In this document: positions 53,000-62,956 of the stretch, one piece after another
Layout: each line of letters opens with the position of its first letter
How positions within the stretch are numbered: the first letter of the stretch is position 1
DNA from: Vreelandella zhaodongensis
GTDB lineage: Bacteria; Pseudomonadota; Gammaproteobacteria; Pseudomonadales; Halomonadaceae
Assembly (NCBI RefSeq): GCF_013415115.1
Contig: NZ_JACCDD010000001.1
Coordinates: forward strand, 682,001-746,000
DNA length: 64,000 bases
Direction of reading: 5' to 3'
The notes under the pieces: generated by a model
The model's database searches: none
Told to the model about the DNA's origin: nothing
What the model saw: the letters and a program-made list of their open reading frames with translations, nothing else
Program-made: the position numbers and the translations under genes

Positions 53000-54202
53000 T
53001 TACTCCTCCCCCTGGGAGTCTGTGGACGTGTTCACCTCAAGGTCTAGCGACCGCGCGCCACGCGGGTATGCCTCTGGGTAACGGCGAATGTGGCGCTTGA
53101 GCGTGTCGTATTGACGCTGTAGCTCTGGGGTTATATCGGCATAGACATCGGTAATCAGCGAATCCAAAGGGGGCGGTGAGCGCTTTTCTGCCCTTTTCAT
53201 GGTCTCCAACACTTCACGACGCAGCGTTTCCTGCTGACTAGCTTCTTCCTCGTCACTCCACCAGCCTTTTTTAGTTAGCCACTTTTGCATACGCAGTATG
53301 GGGTCTTTTAAGCGCCATGCTTCTTCCTCACTTTTGGCCCGGTAGCCAGAAGGATCATCAGAAGAAGAGTGGGCAGCAAGCCGGTAAGACATCGCTTCAA
53401 TTAACACCGGCTGATTTTGGTCAACGGCAATTTTGCGGGCTTGGCGTGTCGCTTCAAAGACCGCCAGTGCATCGTTACCGTCGACACGTATAACGTGCAT
53501 ATGGTAGCCAAAGGCTCTGGGGGCAATACCATCGGCGGCAAACTGCTCAGTGGATGGCGTAGAAATAGCATAACCGTTGTTACGGCAGAAAAAGATTACC
53601 GGCACTTGATGCACCGACGCCATATTCAGCGCTGCATGGAAGTCACCTTCAGACGCGGCCCCCTCGCCGAAAAATGTCAGCGTGCAGTGCCCATCAGCGG
53701 CTAACTTTTGGCCATAAGCATAGCCAGTTGCCTGGGGAATCTGCGTTGCAAGCGGGGAGGAAATGGTCATGTAGTGCAGCTTACGTGAGCCATAGTGAAT
53801 CGGCATTTGACGGCCTTTGCCATAGTCCAGCTCGTTGCCGAACAGCTGATTCATAAACTCATCGATGGAGAATCCGCGATACATTAATGCGCCTTGTTCG
53901 CGGTATTGCGCCATGATCATATCGGCATCGTCAAGCGCAGCGGCTGCACCAACAACGGCGGCCTCTTCACCCGTGCTTTGCATATAGAAACTGAGCCGAC
54001 CCTGGCGTTGGGCGGCCATCATGCGCTCATCTAAGATACGGGTGGCCAGCATGGCTTGATAAAGCCGGCGGGCATGGTCACGTGTCAGATCTGGCTCGTT
54101 AGCCCCTTCGTAAAGCTCACCCTCGGAATCGAGCAAGCTGAACGTCGCTATCGAGAACTCGTCGCCGGTCATAAAGAGCGGCTGATGTGCATACTGTGTC
54201 AT
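53000..54202 (-). CDS. bkdA1: 2-oxoacid dehydrogenase E1 alpha subunit, branched-chain type
   Basis: The 400-residue subunit has a long N-terminal segment, [21 protein letters not shown] (about 66-86), the thiamin diphosphate motif [15 protein letters not shown] ... NNGYAIST (about 179-215) and the loop [16 protein letters not shown] (about 273-288). This loop matches the BCKDH/E1 phosphorylation loop of eukaryotic enzymes, whose site 1 serine precedes DD. The enzyme decarboxylates branched-chain 2-oxoacids after transamination of Val, Leu and Ile. I use ATG 54202 (AGGA 9 bases before), not 54256. It is first in the operon E1alpha-E1beta-E2-kinase. Confidence 0.9.
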   Translation of the reverse strand: MTQYAHQPLFMTGDEFSIATFSLLDSEGELYEGANEPDLTRDHARRLYQAMLATRILDERMMAAQRQGRLSFYMQSTGEEAAVVGAAAALDDADMIMAQYREQGALMYRGFSIDEFMNQLFGNELDYGKGRQMPIHYGSRKLHYMTISSPLATQIPQATGYAYGQKLAADGHCTLTFFGEGAASEGDFHAALNMASVHQVPVIFFCRNNGYAISTPSTEQFAADGIAPRAFGYHMHVIRVDGNDALAVFEATRQARKIAVDQNQPVLIEAMSYRLAAHSSSDDPSGYRAKSEEEAWRLKDPILRMQKWLTKKGWWSDEEEASQQETLRREVLETMKRAEKRSPPPLDSLITDVYADITPELQRQYDTLKRHIRRYPEAYPRGARSLDLEVNTSTDSQGEE

Positions 54203-54365
54203 CTTTATTATCCTTGTATTACCCCTTTTGAGGGCAGTGTTGTTGGTGTTGACCATTTTTGCCAGTGGATTTATCTAGCATAGGCCAAGCACGTCGAGGT
54301 TCGTGTAACCTCGATCAACGCAACACAAGGACAGTAACGCAGTACGCTACTTTTAGGGATACAAC

Positions 54366-55142
54366 TTAAGACGAAGAGAGACGCAGATCGAGCCGCTGTT
54401 GCAACGCATCGAATAGGCTATCCACGGCCAAGGCAAGCAAGGCAATTAGCAGTGCACCTTGCAGAACGTAGGCCATATTGCCATTCACAATGCCCGCGAT
54501 GATGGGATCCCCCAGGTTGCTGGCGCCTACTGTCGCTCCCAATGCGGCCGTTGCGATATTAATCGTCACCGAGGTACGAACGCCGGCCAAAATCACTGGG
54601 GTCGCTAGCGGCAGCTCAACACGGCGTAATACCTGCCAGGGTGTCATCCCCATGGCTAGCGCTGCCTGTTTGATACTGGCATCAACATCCTTTAGTCCTG
54701 CTAGGGTGTTACGTACAATGGGCAGCAGGCCGTAGAGCAGCAATGCGACGATAATGGGCAATGTGCCGAAGCCTAAAACGGGCACCGCCAACGCCAATAC
54801 AGCGACTGGCGGGAAGGTTTGGCCCAGCGAGGCAACTTGGCCAACGAGCGGTAAAAAATCGCGCCCCCACTGACGCGTGACGGCAATACCCGCGAGTACG
54901 CCCAGGCTTATCGTCACAATGGCGGCCACCCCAACTACGAATACGTGTCTACCCAACAACGTGTAAAACTCTGCACGCGAATAAATCACTTGTCGTGCAT
55001 TGGGCTCAACCCAACGAAAGATAGCGTCTAAATATGGCATACCTAGTACGCTGATTAGCAATAATAGCGCCCAACAGGCCGGCCGCATCCACTGCGGTTT
55101 AACGCCTACTTGCTGGCTGCGATGCACGCTACTACGCATCAC
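54366..55142 (-). CDS. yehW: Osmoprotectant ABC transporter permease (YehW-type)
   Basis: The 258-residue permease has five to six membrane segments and the BPD-type EAA loop KQAALAMGMTPWQVLRRVELPLATP. It corresponds to the smaller permease of the OsmF/YehZYXW importer of glycine betaine and related compounds. It is the last of the four genes and overlaps yehX by 11 bases. E. coli uses the same order yehZ-Y-X-W. Confidence 0.88.
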   Translation of the reverse strand: MMRSSVHRSQQVGVKPQWMRPACWALLLLISVLGMPYLDAIFRWVEPNARQVIYSRAEFYTLLGRHVFVVGVAAIVTISLGVLAGIAVTRQWGRDFLPLVGQVASLGQTFPPVAVLALAVPVLGFGTLPIIVALLLYGLLPIVRNTLAGLKDVDASIKQAALAMGMTPWQVLRRVELPLATPVILAGVRTSVTINIATAALGATVGASNLGDPIIAGIVNGNMAYVLQGALLIALLALAVDSLFDALQQRLDLRLSSS

Positions 55143-56097
55143 GGTGACTTACCTTATCAACCCGAGCCTCTTTCACTATCTTACGCAGTGACAGCTCACC
55201 AATGGGCATATCCTGCTGGTCGACAACGGTGAGCCTATCGCAGTGGTCACGTAGCATCATGGAAAGCGCCTGGCGTAACGAGAAATCAGCAGGAATCCTC
55301 GCTTGGGCAGGCAGTGACTGACCGAGCGATGTCATGTGATCTTTCACACGTGTCAGTGCTGCCTGTTTTAGGCCACGCTCTAACCCACCCAGTAGCGACT
55401 CAACAAACGGATCGTTAGGATGCTGAAGCAGCGCCAGCGGCGTTCCCTGCTGAACAATGCGCCCTTCTCGCATAACGACTAAATGATCAGCAAGTTTGAG
55501 CGCCTCATCCATATCGTGGGTCACGAAGACCACCGTTTTATGTAGCCGAGCCTGCAACTTTGCTAGCTCGTCTTGAAGCTTTTCTCGGGTAATGGGATCT
55601 AGCGCACCAAAGGGCTCATCCATTAGCAAAATATCGGGGTCTGCCGCCAGTGCTCTGGCAACACCGACACGCTGTGCCTGGCCACCAGAAAGTTGATGCG
55701 GATATTTATGGGCAAACTCCTCTACGGGCAGGCCCAATAAATGCATCAGCTCATTGACTCGCGTTGTCACATCATTCGATGACCACTTGAGTAGACGCGG
55801 CACTAGGCCAATATTGCGTGCCACCGTCCAGTGCGGAAACAACCCTGTACTTTGGATGACATACCCGATACGGCGGCGCAGTTTAACCGGGTTATATTGC
55901 TCGACCAGCTGTCCATCAAGGATGATGTCACCGCTGCTGTGTGCAATCAGACGATTGATCATGCGCAGCGTGGTGGATTTGCCACAGCCAGACGACCCCA
56001 CCAGTGCGCAGAACTTTCCTTTCGCAACATGCAAGGATATGTCGTCGACCGCTGTATCTTCTCCAAAGCGCTTCGACACATGGGAAAGCTCTATCAT
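55132..56097 (-). CDS. yehX: Osmoprotectant ABC transporter ATP-binding protein (YehX-type)
   Basis: The 321-residue ATPase has Walker A VGSSGCGKSTTLRMI (about 36), Q-loop YVIQSTGLFPHWTVARNI, signature LSGGQAQRVGVARAL, Walker B LLMDEPFGALDP and the switch histidine in VTHDMDEAL. The C-terminal 60 residues form a partial CBS-like region (LRQALSMMLRDHCDRLTVVDQQDMPIGELSL), as in OpuCA/ProV ATPases that sense ionic strength. GGAGG lies 6 bases before the ATG. It sits between the two permeases, touching both. Confidence 0.9.
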   Translation of the reverse strand: MIELSHVSKRFGEDTAVDDISLHVAKGKFCALVGSSGCGKSTTLRMINRLIAHSSGDIILDGQLVEQYNPVKLRRRIGYVIQSTGLFPHWTVARNIGLVPRLLKWSSNDVTTRVNELMHLLGLPVEEFAHKYPHQLSGGQAQRVGVARALAADPDILLMDEPFGALDPITREKLQDELAKLQARLHKTVVFVTHDMDEALKLADHLVVMREGRIVQQGTPLALLQHPNDPFVESLLGGLERGLKQAALTRVKDHMTSLGQSLPAQARIPADFSLRQALSMMLRDHCDRLTVVDQQDMPIGELSLRKIVKEARVDKVSHRDA

Positions 56098-57293
56098 TAA
56101 TGTCCTCCGGGGCGTAGCACGTCGGCTAATGCCCCCAAACTAGCATCTACAATAAGTGCCAAGACCAAAATAGGCAGCGCGCCAAGTAGCACCATGTCCA
56201 TGGCCGCTTGGCCCAATCCTTGAAAAATAAACGTGCCTAGCCCACCTGCCCCAATCAACGCGGCAACTGCCGTTAATCCAATGGCTTGCACGGTCGTGAT
56301 CCGCACACCTTCTAACAGTATCGGCAGCGCCAAGGGAAACCTTACTTGCCAAAAGCGCTGGCTTGCGCGCATTCCCATTGCCTTGGCGGCTTCTAAGGTA
56401 TCTGGACTCACCTCTTCCAGCGCAATATACGTATTGCGCACCATAGGAAGTAGGCTGTAAGCAATCAGCGCTATTAGTGCAGGCGTTGTGCCGATACCGC
56501 TCACCCCCATCTCAGCCAAGAGCGGTACATTAGCCGCCAGCCAGGCAAGCGGCGCAAGCAATAAACCGAACAGCGCTAAACTGGGAATCGTTTGTAAGAA
56601 GTTGAGCAGTGCAAACGACACTTTTTGCAGCCGCCTGTAACGCCGCATCAACATTGCCAGTATCAGACCTGCCACCACGCTAACGCTGACCGCGGTGCTA
56701 ACCAGCGCTATATGCTGCACCAGGGCACGATAAAACTGTTGATCACGCGCCTGAAATTCCTGTACGAGTGCCAGGTTCTCAAGCCACTGAGACGCACAGA
56801 CCAGCCACGCACCCACTACGATGCCGAGTAGCAATGTCGTCCAGAGTCGTGATAAGCCTAAGCGCAGACGCAGCTCAACTAAACACAACATAAGTAAGAA
56901 GAGCACTGTCCAATACGCCGCTCCAATGCCTAAACGCGCTTGCGGTAAATCCGCAGCAATCAGCCAATGACCTGCCACCATCAGGCCAAAAGGCATTAAT
57001 AGTAGTGCGAGTGTGACAATGCCTAACTGCGCATAGTAATGCGTTCGACTTGGCGCAATCGCCAAGCCGCCTATTGCAAGAAACAGTAAGGTGACAAGCA
57101 GTCCTCCTGGCCAGCCAATAGCAGCCACCAAGCCATACGACTCCCCAGCGACGATTCGATTTGGCGCGACGCTAACGGGGCTAAGCAACCACGAAGCCGC
57201 CAGCATAAAGGCACTCAAACACAACAGTACTGTGTTTGAGTGCCAGCGTTGAGCGTGAAATTTAGGTGATGGCAAGGCGTCTATCAGAGACAT
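56097..57293 (-). CDS. yehY: Osmoprotectant ABC transporter permease (YehY-type)
   Basis: The 398-residue permease has an extra N-terminal half of several membrane helices (about 20-165) before the BPD transmembrane domain (about 190-390) with EAA loop LEAAKAMGMRASQRFWQVRFPLALP. This extended form is typical of YehY. It works with YehW, YehX and the binding protein. Its start lies 3 bases after the yehZ stop with a weak ribosome site, suggesting coupled translation. Confidence 0.9.
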   Translation of the reverse strand: MSLIDALPSPKFHAQRWHSNTVLLCLSAFMLAASWLLSPVSVAPNRIVAGESYGLVAAIGWPGGLLVTLLFLAIGGLAIAPSRTHYYAQLGIVTLALLLMPFGLMVAGHWLIAADLPQARLGIGAAYWTVLFLLMLCLVELRLRLGLSRLWTTLLLGIVVGAWLVCASQWLENLALVQEFQARDQQFYRALVQHIALVSTAVSVSVVAGLILAMLMRRYRRLQKVSFALLNFLQTIPSLALFGLLLAPLAWLAANVPLLAEMGVSGIGTTPALIALIAYSLLPMVRNTYIALEEVSPDTLEAAKAMGMRASQRFWQVRFPLALPILLEGVRITTVQAIGLTAVAALIGAGGLGTFIFQGLGQAAMDMVLLGALPILVLALIVDASLGALADVLRPGGH

Positions 57294-57296
57294 TAA

Positions 57297-58205
57297 TCAG
57301 TCGCCCAAACCATCAAGATAGTCGCGCGCTACTTGGTCTGGAGAGAAACCATTCACCGCCACATCGGCGTTTAAGGTTTGCAGAGTAACGAGGTCAAGGG
57401 TTGTAAATACATCATTGAGGAGTGATTCGATTTGCGGGTAGGCCTCAAGCACGCCTGCCCGCACGACTGGCGCGGGCTGATAAACCGGCTGTACACCTTT
57501 AGAGTCCTCAAGCACCACCAAGCCGAGGGCACTGAGACCACCATCTGTTCCGTAGGTCATCGCGCTGTTTACGCCGCTCGTTTGCTGAGCAGCAGCTCGC
57601 ATGGTGGCCGCCGTGTTACCGCCGGAAAGCACTAGCAATTGATCATCACTAAGCTCGAAACCATAGGCGTCTTGAAACGCCGGTAACGCCTGATCAGACT
57701 CTACAAATTCAGCGCTCGCTGCAAATTTAAACTCGCCCCCCTCCGCTAAATACGCGGCGAGGTCTTCAAGGGTTTTTAAACCGTTGGCTGTCGCCACATC
57801 TTCCCGAACACTCATGGCCCACGTATTGTTGGCACTGGCAGGCTGAAGCCATATCAGCCCTTGCTCTGCGTCACGCTCACGCACGGCCTGGTAAGCATCC
57901 TCTGCGCTATTCCAAACAGGGCTATCGGTCATGTCAAAGAAGAAAGCGCCGTTACCAGTGTACTCTGGATAAAGGTCAACCTCTCCAGCCACGAGTGCAC
58001 TGCGCACAACGCTGGTGCCTCCCAACTGAAGCCGGTCTTCAGTTGGCACGCCTCCACGCTCTAGCGTTTGAATGATGAGTTCACCTAATACAGATCCTTC
58101 TGTATCAATTTTGGATGACACCACCACCGGATCATTGGCCTGAGCTGAGCTAAAAGCAATCGCTGATAGGCAGGCGACAATCATTGGTTTCATTATAAAG
58201 CGCAT
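57297..58205 (-). CDS. osmF: Osmoprotectant-binding protein (OsmF/YehZ-type)
   Basis: The 302-residue protein has a signal peptide (about 5-23, then SSAQANDPV) and the OpuAC fold of quaternary-amine binding proteins: VVVSSKIDTEGSVLGELIIQTLERGG, then LVAGEVDLYPEYTGNGAFFF. It binds glycine betaine-like solutes for the yehYXW transporter. AAGGA lies 8 bases before the ATG. It opens a tight four-gene operon, and would fit an osmotically stressed or halophilic host. Confidence 0.9.
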   Translation of the reverse strand: MRFIMKPMIVACLSAIAFSSAQANDPVVVSSKIDTEGSVLGELIIQTLERGGVPTEDRLQLGGTSVVRSALVAGEVDLYPEYTGNGAFFFDMTDSPVWNSAEDAYQAVRERDAEQGLIWLQPASANNTWAMSVREDVATANGLKTLEDLAAYLAEGGEFKFAASAEFVESDQALPAFQDAYGFELSDDQLLVLSGGNTAATMRAAAQQTSGVNSAMTYGTDGGLSALGLVVLEDSKGVQPVYQPAPVVRAGVLEAYPQIESLLNDVFTTLDLVTLQTLNADVAVNGFSPDQVARDYLDGLGD

Positions 58206-58270
58206 GTTGGTCGTCCTTTTATTTGGCGTTTTGAAAGTGTCACATCAGTATAAGCGCCAACAACGTTGAC

Positions 58271-58298
58271 GCCAGACGCCGTGTTAACGGCATCTGGC
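58271..58298 (-). terminator. Strong hairpin between cysS and osmF, probable terminator
   Basis: GCCAGACGCCGT-GTTA-ACGGCATCTGGC is a 12-base stem with one mismatch, 36 bases past the cysS stop on the minus strand. No U-run follows its 3' side, so its efficiency is unclear; the osmF promoter must lie nearby. Confidence 0.55.
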
Positions 58299-58334
58299 AT
58301 ACTAAAAAACGTGACTGACTTTAACGACGCGCGC

Positions 58335-59735
58335 TCAGAGGGCTTCAATTACCCAGGTTGTCCCCTCGCGGGAATCCTTTAGGATAATGCCCATGCTCGC
58401 TAGTTCATCTCGAATAGCATCCGCCTGAGCAAAATCTTTACTCGCTTTCGCTTCCTTACGCTGCGCTATTTTTGCTTCAATTTCAGCGTCGCTAAGCGCC
58501 ACCTGCTGCTGAGCCCCCTTCAAAAAGGTTGGTGGGGCTTGTTGCAGAAGCCCTAACACGTTTGCTAAGCGCTTTAACTCCGCAGCCAAATGCTGTGCTT
58601 TCTCAGGTGATTCGCTCTTAGCGCGATTGAGATCCCGCGCCAAGTCGAACAATACTGCCAACGCCTCGGGCGTATTGAAGTCATCATCCATCGCTGTCGC
58701 AAAACGTTCAGCATAGCCTGCGGTTTCACTGGTATCACTAGGGACACTCGACGACGCTTGGACGCCCTCCAAGGCCGTATAAAAACGCGTCAAGGATTTG
58801 CGCGCCTCATGGAGAGAATCCACTGAGTAGTTAATTGGGCTGCGGTAGTGGCTAGCCACTAGCAAGTAACGCACCACTTCCGGATCATGCTCAGCCAATA
58901 CATCTCGAATGGTAAAAAAGTTACCCAGCGATTTTGACATCTTCTCCTGGTTAACCCTCACCGCCCCAGCATGCATCCAGGTGTTGACGTAGGTTTTGCC
59001 CGTCGCTGCCTCTGATTGAGCAATTTCGTTCTCATGATGAGGGAACGTAAGATCAGGACCACCACCATGAATATCGAAGGTATCACCTAAGCAGCACGTC
59101 GACATGGCAGAGCACTCAATATGCCATCCTGGGCGACCATCTCCCCAAGGCGAGGACCACGAAGCCTCACCAGGTTTTGCCGCTTTCCAGAGCACAAAGT
59201 CGAGCGGGTCTTCTTTATGAATATCGACCTCAACCCGTGCGCCGGAACGCATATCATCAAGCTGACGATTATTAAGCTTGCCGTAATCAGCGAACTTACG
59301 AACGCGGTAATACACATCACCATTACTCGCTGCATAGGCAAAGCCTTTTTCAATCAGCGTTTCAATCATGGTAATGATATCGTCAATATGCCCTGTCGCT
59401 CGGGGCTCAAGACTTGGCGGCAAAACGCTCAGACGCGCTTCATCCTCATGCATTGCCTGAATCATGCGCTCGGTGAGTACACTGATTGCTTCACCATTTT
59501 CTTCAGCTCGCTTGAGGATTTTATCGTCTATATCCGTGATGTTACGTACGTACGTCACATCAAAACCACGATGACGTAGATAGCGTGTAATAACATCAAA
59601 GGACACCATGACCCGCGCATGGCCAAGGTGACAGTAGTCATACACCGTCATGCCGCAGACATACATGCTGACTTTACCCGGCACCAGCGGGGTAAACGGT
59701 TCTTTGCGACGTGTCAGCGTATTATAAATGTGCAT
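58335..59735 (-). CDS. cysS: Cysteinyl-tRNA synthetase
   Basis: The 466-residue class I synthetase shows the zinc-binding cysteine in YVCGMTVYD (about 27), the HIGH-like HLGHARV, the zinc ligands in WHIECSAMS and FPHHENE, and the KMSKS loop [12 protein letters not shown] (about 266). The C-terminal half is helical and ends [10 protein letters not shown]. It charges tRNA-Cys. AAGGA lies before the ATG. It follows glnS after 11 bases in one transcript. Confidence 0.96.
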   Translation of the reverse strand: MHIYNTLTRRKEPFTPLVPGKVSMYVCGMTVYDYCHLGHARVMVSFDVITRYLRHRGFDVTYVRNITDIDDKILKRAEENGEAISVLTERMIQAMHEDEARLSVLPPSLEPRATGHIDDIITMIETLIEKGFAYAASNGDVYYRVRKFADYGKLNNRQLDDMRSGARVEVDIHKEDPLDFVLWKAAKPGEASWSSPWGDGRPGWHIECSAMSTCCLGDTFDIHGGGPDLTFPHHENEIAQSEAATGKTYVNTWMHAGAVRVNQEKMSKSLGNFFTIRDVLAEHDPEVVRYLLVASHYRSPINYSVDSLHEARKSLTRFYTALEGVQASSSVPSDTSETAGYAERFATAMDDDFNTPEALAVLFDLARDLNRAKSESPEKAQHLAAELKRLANVLGLLQQAPPTFLKGAQQQVALSDAEIEAKIAQRKEAKASKDFAQADAIRDELASMGIILKDSREGTTWVIEAL

Positions 59736-59746
59736 ATGACGATTCC

Positions 59747-61426
59747 TTAGCCCTTCTGTTTGATTTTCGCCCAGCTATCTTTCAATCCAACGGTACGATT
59801 AAACACCAGTTGCCCTGGCTTGGAAGCATGGCGGTCAGCGCAAAAATAACCCACCCGCTCAAACTGGAAGCGATCTTCTGGAACAGCATCCGCCAAACTG
59901 GGCTCGCCAATAGCGTGGCACACCGCCAAGGAGTCGGGGTTCAAGTGCTCGAGGAAGTCGACATCTTTGTCACGATCCGGCTGCTCAACCGTGAACAAAT
60001 TGTCATACAGGCGCACTTCCATGGGCACACCATGGGCAGCACTTACCCAGTGAATCACACCTTTCACTTTACGGCCTTCAGGATTTTTACCCAAGGTATC
60101 GAAATCTACTGAGCAGTGCAGTTCCACCACATCACCGGCATCGTTCTTAATTACGTCATCACAACGAATCACGTAGCTATTACGCAGACGAACTTCTTTG
60201 CCTGGCGCTAAACGGAAAAACTTTTTGGGCGCATCTTCCATGAAGTCGTCTTGGTCAATATACAGCTCGCGACTAAACGGCACCTTACGAACGGCCATAT
60301 CGTCTCGGGCTGGGTGTCCCGGAACGTCGTAAACTTCTTCGTGATCTTCAGCAACGTTCGTCAGCACCACCTTAAGGGGTTTCAATACACACATTGCCCG
60401 GGGCGCGTTGTCCTCAAGGTCAGAACGAATCGCATGCGTTAGCATGGCAATATCAACTAAGCCACCATCGGCACGAGTAACACCAATCATCTCGCAGAAC
60501 TTGCGAATGGATGCCGGCGTATAACCACGGCGACGCATCCCTGAAATGGTTGGCATACGCGGGTCGTCCCATCCATCGACAATCTGCTCGTCAACCAGCA
60601 GCTTTAGCTTGCGCTTCGAGGTCAGGGTGTAATCCAGATTAAGTCGCGCAAACTCGATTTGGCGCGGCTTAGCGGGAACTGGCAAGTTATTCAAAAACCA
60701 CTCATATAGCGGGCGGTGATCTTCAAACTCAAGCGTACAGATTGAATGCGTAATGCCTTCAATGGCGTCAGACTGGCCGTGGGTAAAATCGTACGACGGG
60801 TAGATTTTCCACTTGTCGCCTGTCTGGTGGTGGCTGGCATGGCGAATCCGGTAAAGGATCGGATCGCGAAGATTGATATTGGGCGACGCCATATCAATTT
60901 TTGCTCGAAGTACCTTTTCACCTTCACCAAACTCACCGTTACGCATACGCTCAAGCAGATCGAGGTTCTCGTCAACGCTGCGCTGGCGGTAAGGGCTTGG
61001 CTTGCCCGGCGCAGTGAGTGTGCCACGATATTCGCGAATTTCATCCGGCGAAAGGTCATCGACGTAGGCTTTATCTTCGCGGATTAAGTGCTGTGCCCAG
61101 GCATAAAGCTGGTCAAAATAATCAGAGGCAAAGCGTACTGGGCCAGCCCAGTTAAAGCCTAACCAGCTCACGTCTTCCTTAATCGCATCAATATACGCCT
61201 GCTCTTCCTTTGCTGGGTTGGTGTCATCAAAACGCAGATGACACTCACCACCTAGCTGCTCCGCCAACCCAAAGTTCAGACAGATCGATTTTGCATGGCC
61301 GATATGCAAAAAGCCGTTGGGCTCGGGAGGAAAGCGCGTCACAATTTTGGTGACCTGGCCGCCCTCTATTTCGTCGCGTACTTGGTTGCGAATGAAGTTC
61401 GGCGCTGGGGTGGTCTCGTTGGTCAT
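59747..61426 (-). CDS. glnS: Glutaminyl-tRNA synthetase
   Basis: The 559-residue enzyme has the HIGH motif in [21 protein letters not shown] (about 35-55), [23 protein letters not shown], and the KMSKS-type loop LTSKRKL (about 265), then the two C-terminal beta-barrels that read the anticodon ([15 protein letters not shown]). It charges tRNA-Gln directly, so the organism need not use the amidotransferase route for that tRNA. It precedes cysS and is divergent from ppiB. Confidence 0.96.
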   Translation of the reverse strand: MTNETTPAPNFIRNQVRDEIEGGQVTKIVTRFPPEPNGFLHIGHAKSICLNFGLAEQLGGECHLRFDDTNPAKEEQAYIDAIKEDVSWLGFNWAGPVRFASDYFDQLYAWAQHLIREDKAYVDDLSPDEIREYRGTLTAPGKPSPYRQRSVDENLDLLERMRNGEFGEGEKVLRAKIDMASPNINLRDPILYRIRHASHHQTGDKWKIYPSYDFTHGQSDAIEGITHSICTLEFEDHRPLYEWFLNNLPVPAKPRQIEFARLNLDYTLTSKRKLKLLVDEQIVDGWDDPRMPTISGMRRRGYTPASIRKFCEMIGVTRADGGLVDIAMLTHAIRSDLEDNAPRAMCVLKPLKVVLTNVAEDHEEVYDVPGHPARDDMAVRKVPFSRELYIDQDDFMEDAPKKFFRLAPGKEVRLRNSYVIRCDDVIKNDAGDVVELHCSVDFDTLGKNPEGRKVKGVIHWVSAAHGVPMEVRLYDNLFTVEQPDRDKDVDFLEHLNPDSLAVCHAIGEPSLADAVPEDRFQFERVGYFCADRHASKPGQLVFNRTVGLKDSWAKIKQKG

Positions 61427-61582
61427 GTTGGTGTTGATAACCTCATGGTGGATGGCGTGCTAGGCAACCAATGCCTACGCTATTAGGGTTTGCGCTTCGC
61501 GGTGCCTAGCAAAACCGTTATTATAACGTGACGCCGATGCACAGCGCCAAGGCGAACGCCTTTATTGAACAGGAATTTATCT

Positions 61583-62083
61583 ATGATCGTATTACAGACC
61601 AACCACGGTGACATTACTATTGCGCTTAATCACGAAAAAGCGCCTAAAAGTGCTGCAAATTTTGAACAATACGTCCGCGATGGTTTTTACGATGGTACCT
61701 TGTTCCACCGCGTTATCGACGGCTTCATGATCCAGGGTGGCGGGTTTGATCTGGACTTTAATCAAAAAGCGACTCGCGACCCTATCGAAAATGAAGCAGA
61801 TAATGGTTTACAAAATACCATTGGCACACTAGCGATGGCACGTACCCAAGACCCTCACTCTGCTACTGCGCAATTTTTTATTAACGTAGGCAACAACAGC
61901 TTTTTAAATCATAGTGGCAAAAGCCTTCAAGGCTGGGGCTATGCGGTATTTGGTGAAGTCGTCGACGGCATGGACGTAGTGAATGCTATTCGTGGTGTCA
62001 CTACGACCCGCCGTGGTATGCATGCTGATGTTCCCGCGGAGGATGTCATCATTGAGCGTGCCTACGTTAAAGACGCCGACTGA
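61583..62083 (+). CDS. ppiB: Peptidyl-prolyl cis-trans isomerase B (cyclophilin)
   Basis: The 166-residue cyclophilin has the active-site arginine and phenylalanine in [15 protein letters not shown] (about 41-55), [14 protein letters not shown] and the tryptophan-containing [10 protein letters not shown]. It has no signal peptide, so it is the cytoplasmic form. AGGAA lies before ATG 61583; a longer frame starts at a TTG (61565) with no site. lpxH follows 15 bases later. Confidence 0.93.
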   Translation: MIVLQTNHGDITIALNHEKAPKSAANFEQYVRDGFYDGTLFHRVIDGFMIQGGGFDLDFNQKATRDPIENEADNGLQNTIGTLAMARTQDPHSATAQFFINVGNNSFLNHSGKSLQGWGYAVFGEVVDGMDVVNAIRGVTTTRRGMHADVPAEDVIIERAYVKDAD

Positions 62084-62098
62084 TTATTTAGGAACTCT

Positions 62099-62869
62099 AT
62101 GCGCACTCTGCTTGTAGCTGATATGCATCTAAGCAGCGATACCCCTGAGATTAATCAGGGGTTTTACCGCTACTTAGAGCACACCGCTAAGGGGGCTGAC
62201 GCCCTGTACATTTTGGGCGACCTATTCGATGCCTGGATTGGTGACGACCTGCTCGACACACCTCACCCGCTGGCAGCTGTCGCTCGCGAGGTGATCATAC
62301 GATTACGCCAACTGAGCAGCGAAGGAACCACCGTTCATTTTCTTCACGGTAACCGAGACTTTTTGATTGGTGAGCGTTTTATCAGTGAATGCCAGGCATC
62401 GTTACTACCCGAAAGCCAAGAGGTAGAGCTTCAAGGTGTACCCGCCGTCATTTTGCACGGCGATAGCCTTTGCACGAAAGATGACGCTTATATGGCATTT
62501 CGTGAACAGTCCAGGTCTCCCGAGTGGCAAGCCCAGATTCTCTCGCTTCCCCTGGAACAGAGGGTAGAGTTGGCAAAAAGCTTGCGTATGCAGTCTGGCG
62601 ATGCCAATGCATCCAAGGCGGACGCAATCATGGATGTTACTCACGAGGAAGTGGTCGCGTTAATGGAGCGCTTTGGCGTGACAACCATGATTCACGGCCA
62701 CACTCACCGGCCCAAGGTGCATGATTTGACGGTAGAAGATGTGCCTGCCAAACGCTTTGTGCTCGGTGACTGGGATTCCCAACACGGCTGGGATGTTATC
62801 ATCGAGAGCACTCCAGATCGTCACGCGATGCCTGTACTGCGGCAATTTGCTTTAAATAGCCCACCCTAA
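62099..62869 (+). CDS. lpxH: UDP-2,3-diacylglucosamine diphosphatase
   Basis: The 256-residue metallophosphoesterase shows the five metal motifs: LLVADMHLS, YILGDLFDAWIGDD, FLHGNRDFLIG, ILHGDSLCTKD, and MIHGHTHRP near 196. LpxH cleaves UDP-2,3-diacylglucosamine to lipid X in lipid A synthesis at the inner membrane surface. AGGAA lies 4 bases before the ATG. ppiB-lpxH pairing is common in gammaproteobacteria. Confidence 0.94.
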   Translation: MRTLLVADMHLSSDTPEINQGFYRYLEHTAKGADALYILGDLFDAWIGDDLLDTPHPLAAVAREVIIRLRQLSSEGTTVHFLHGNRDFLIGERFISECQASLLPESQEVELQGVPAVILHGDSLCTKDDAYMAFREQSRSPEWQAQILSLPLEQRVELAKSLRMQSGDANASKADAIMDVTHEEVVALMERFGVTTMIHGHTHRPKVHDLTVEDVPAKRFVLGDWDSQHGWDVIIESTPDRHAMPVLRQFALNSPP

Positions 62870-62913
62870 CACCGCTCTGGCGCATACAAAGCTCGCTACC
62901 AGAACTACTGCCA

Positions 62914-62945
62914 TAAAAAAAGCCGATCATTTGATCGGCTCTTTT
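62914..62945. terminator. Bidirectional terminator between lpxH and ppiD
   Basis: AGCCGATCA-TT-TGATCGGCT is a perfect 9-base stem, with A-run on its left (T-run for the minus strand) and CTTTTC on its right. It separates two convergent genes. Confidence 0.85.
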
Positions 62946-62956
62946 CTGGCGCTTCA

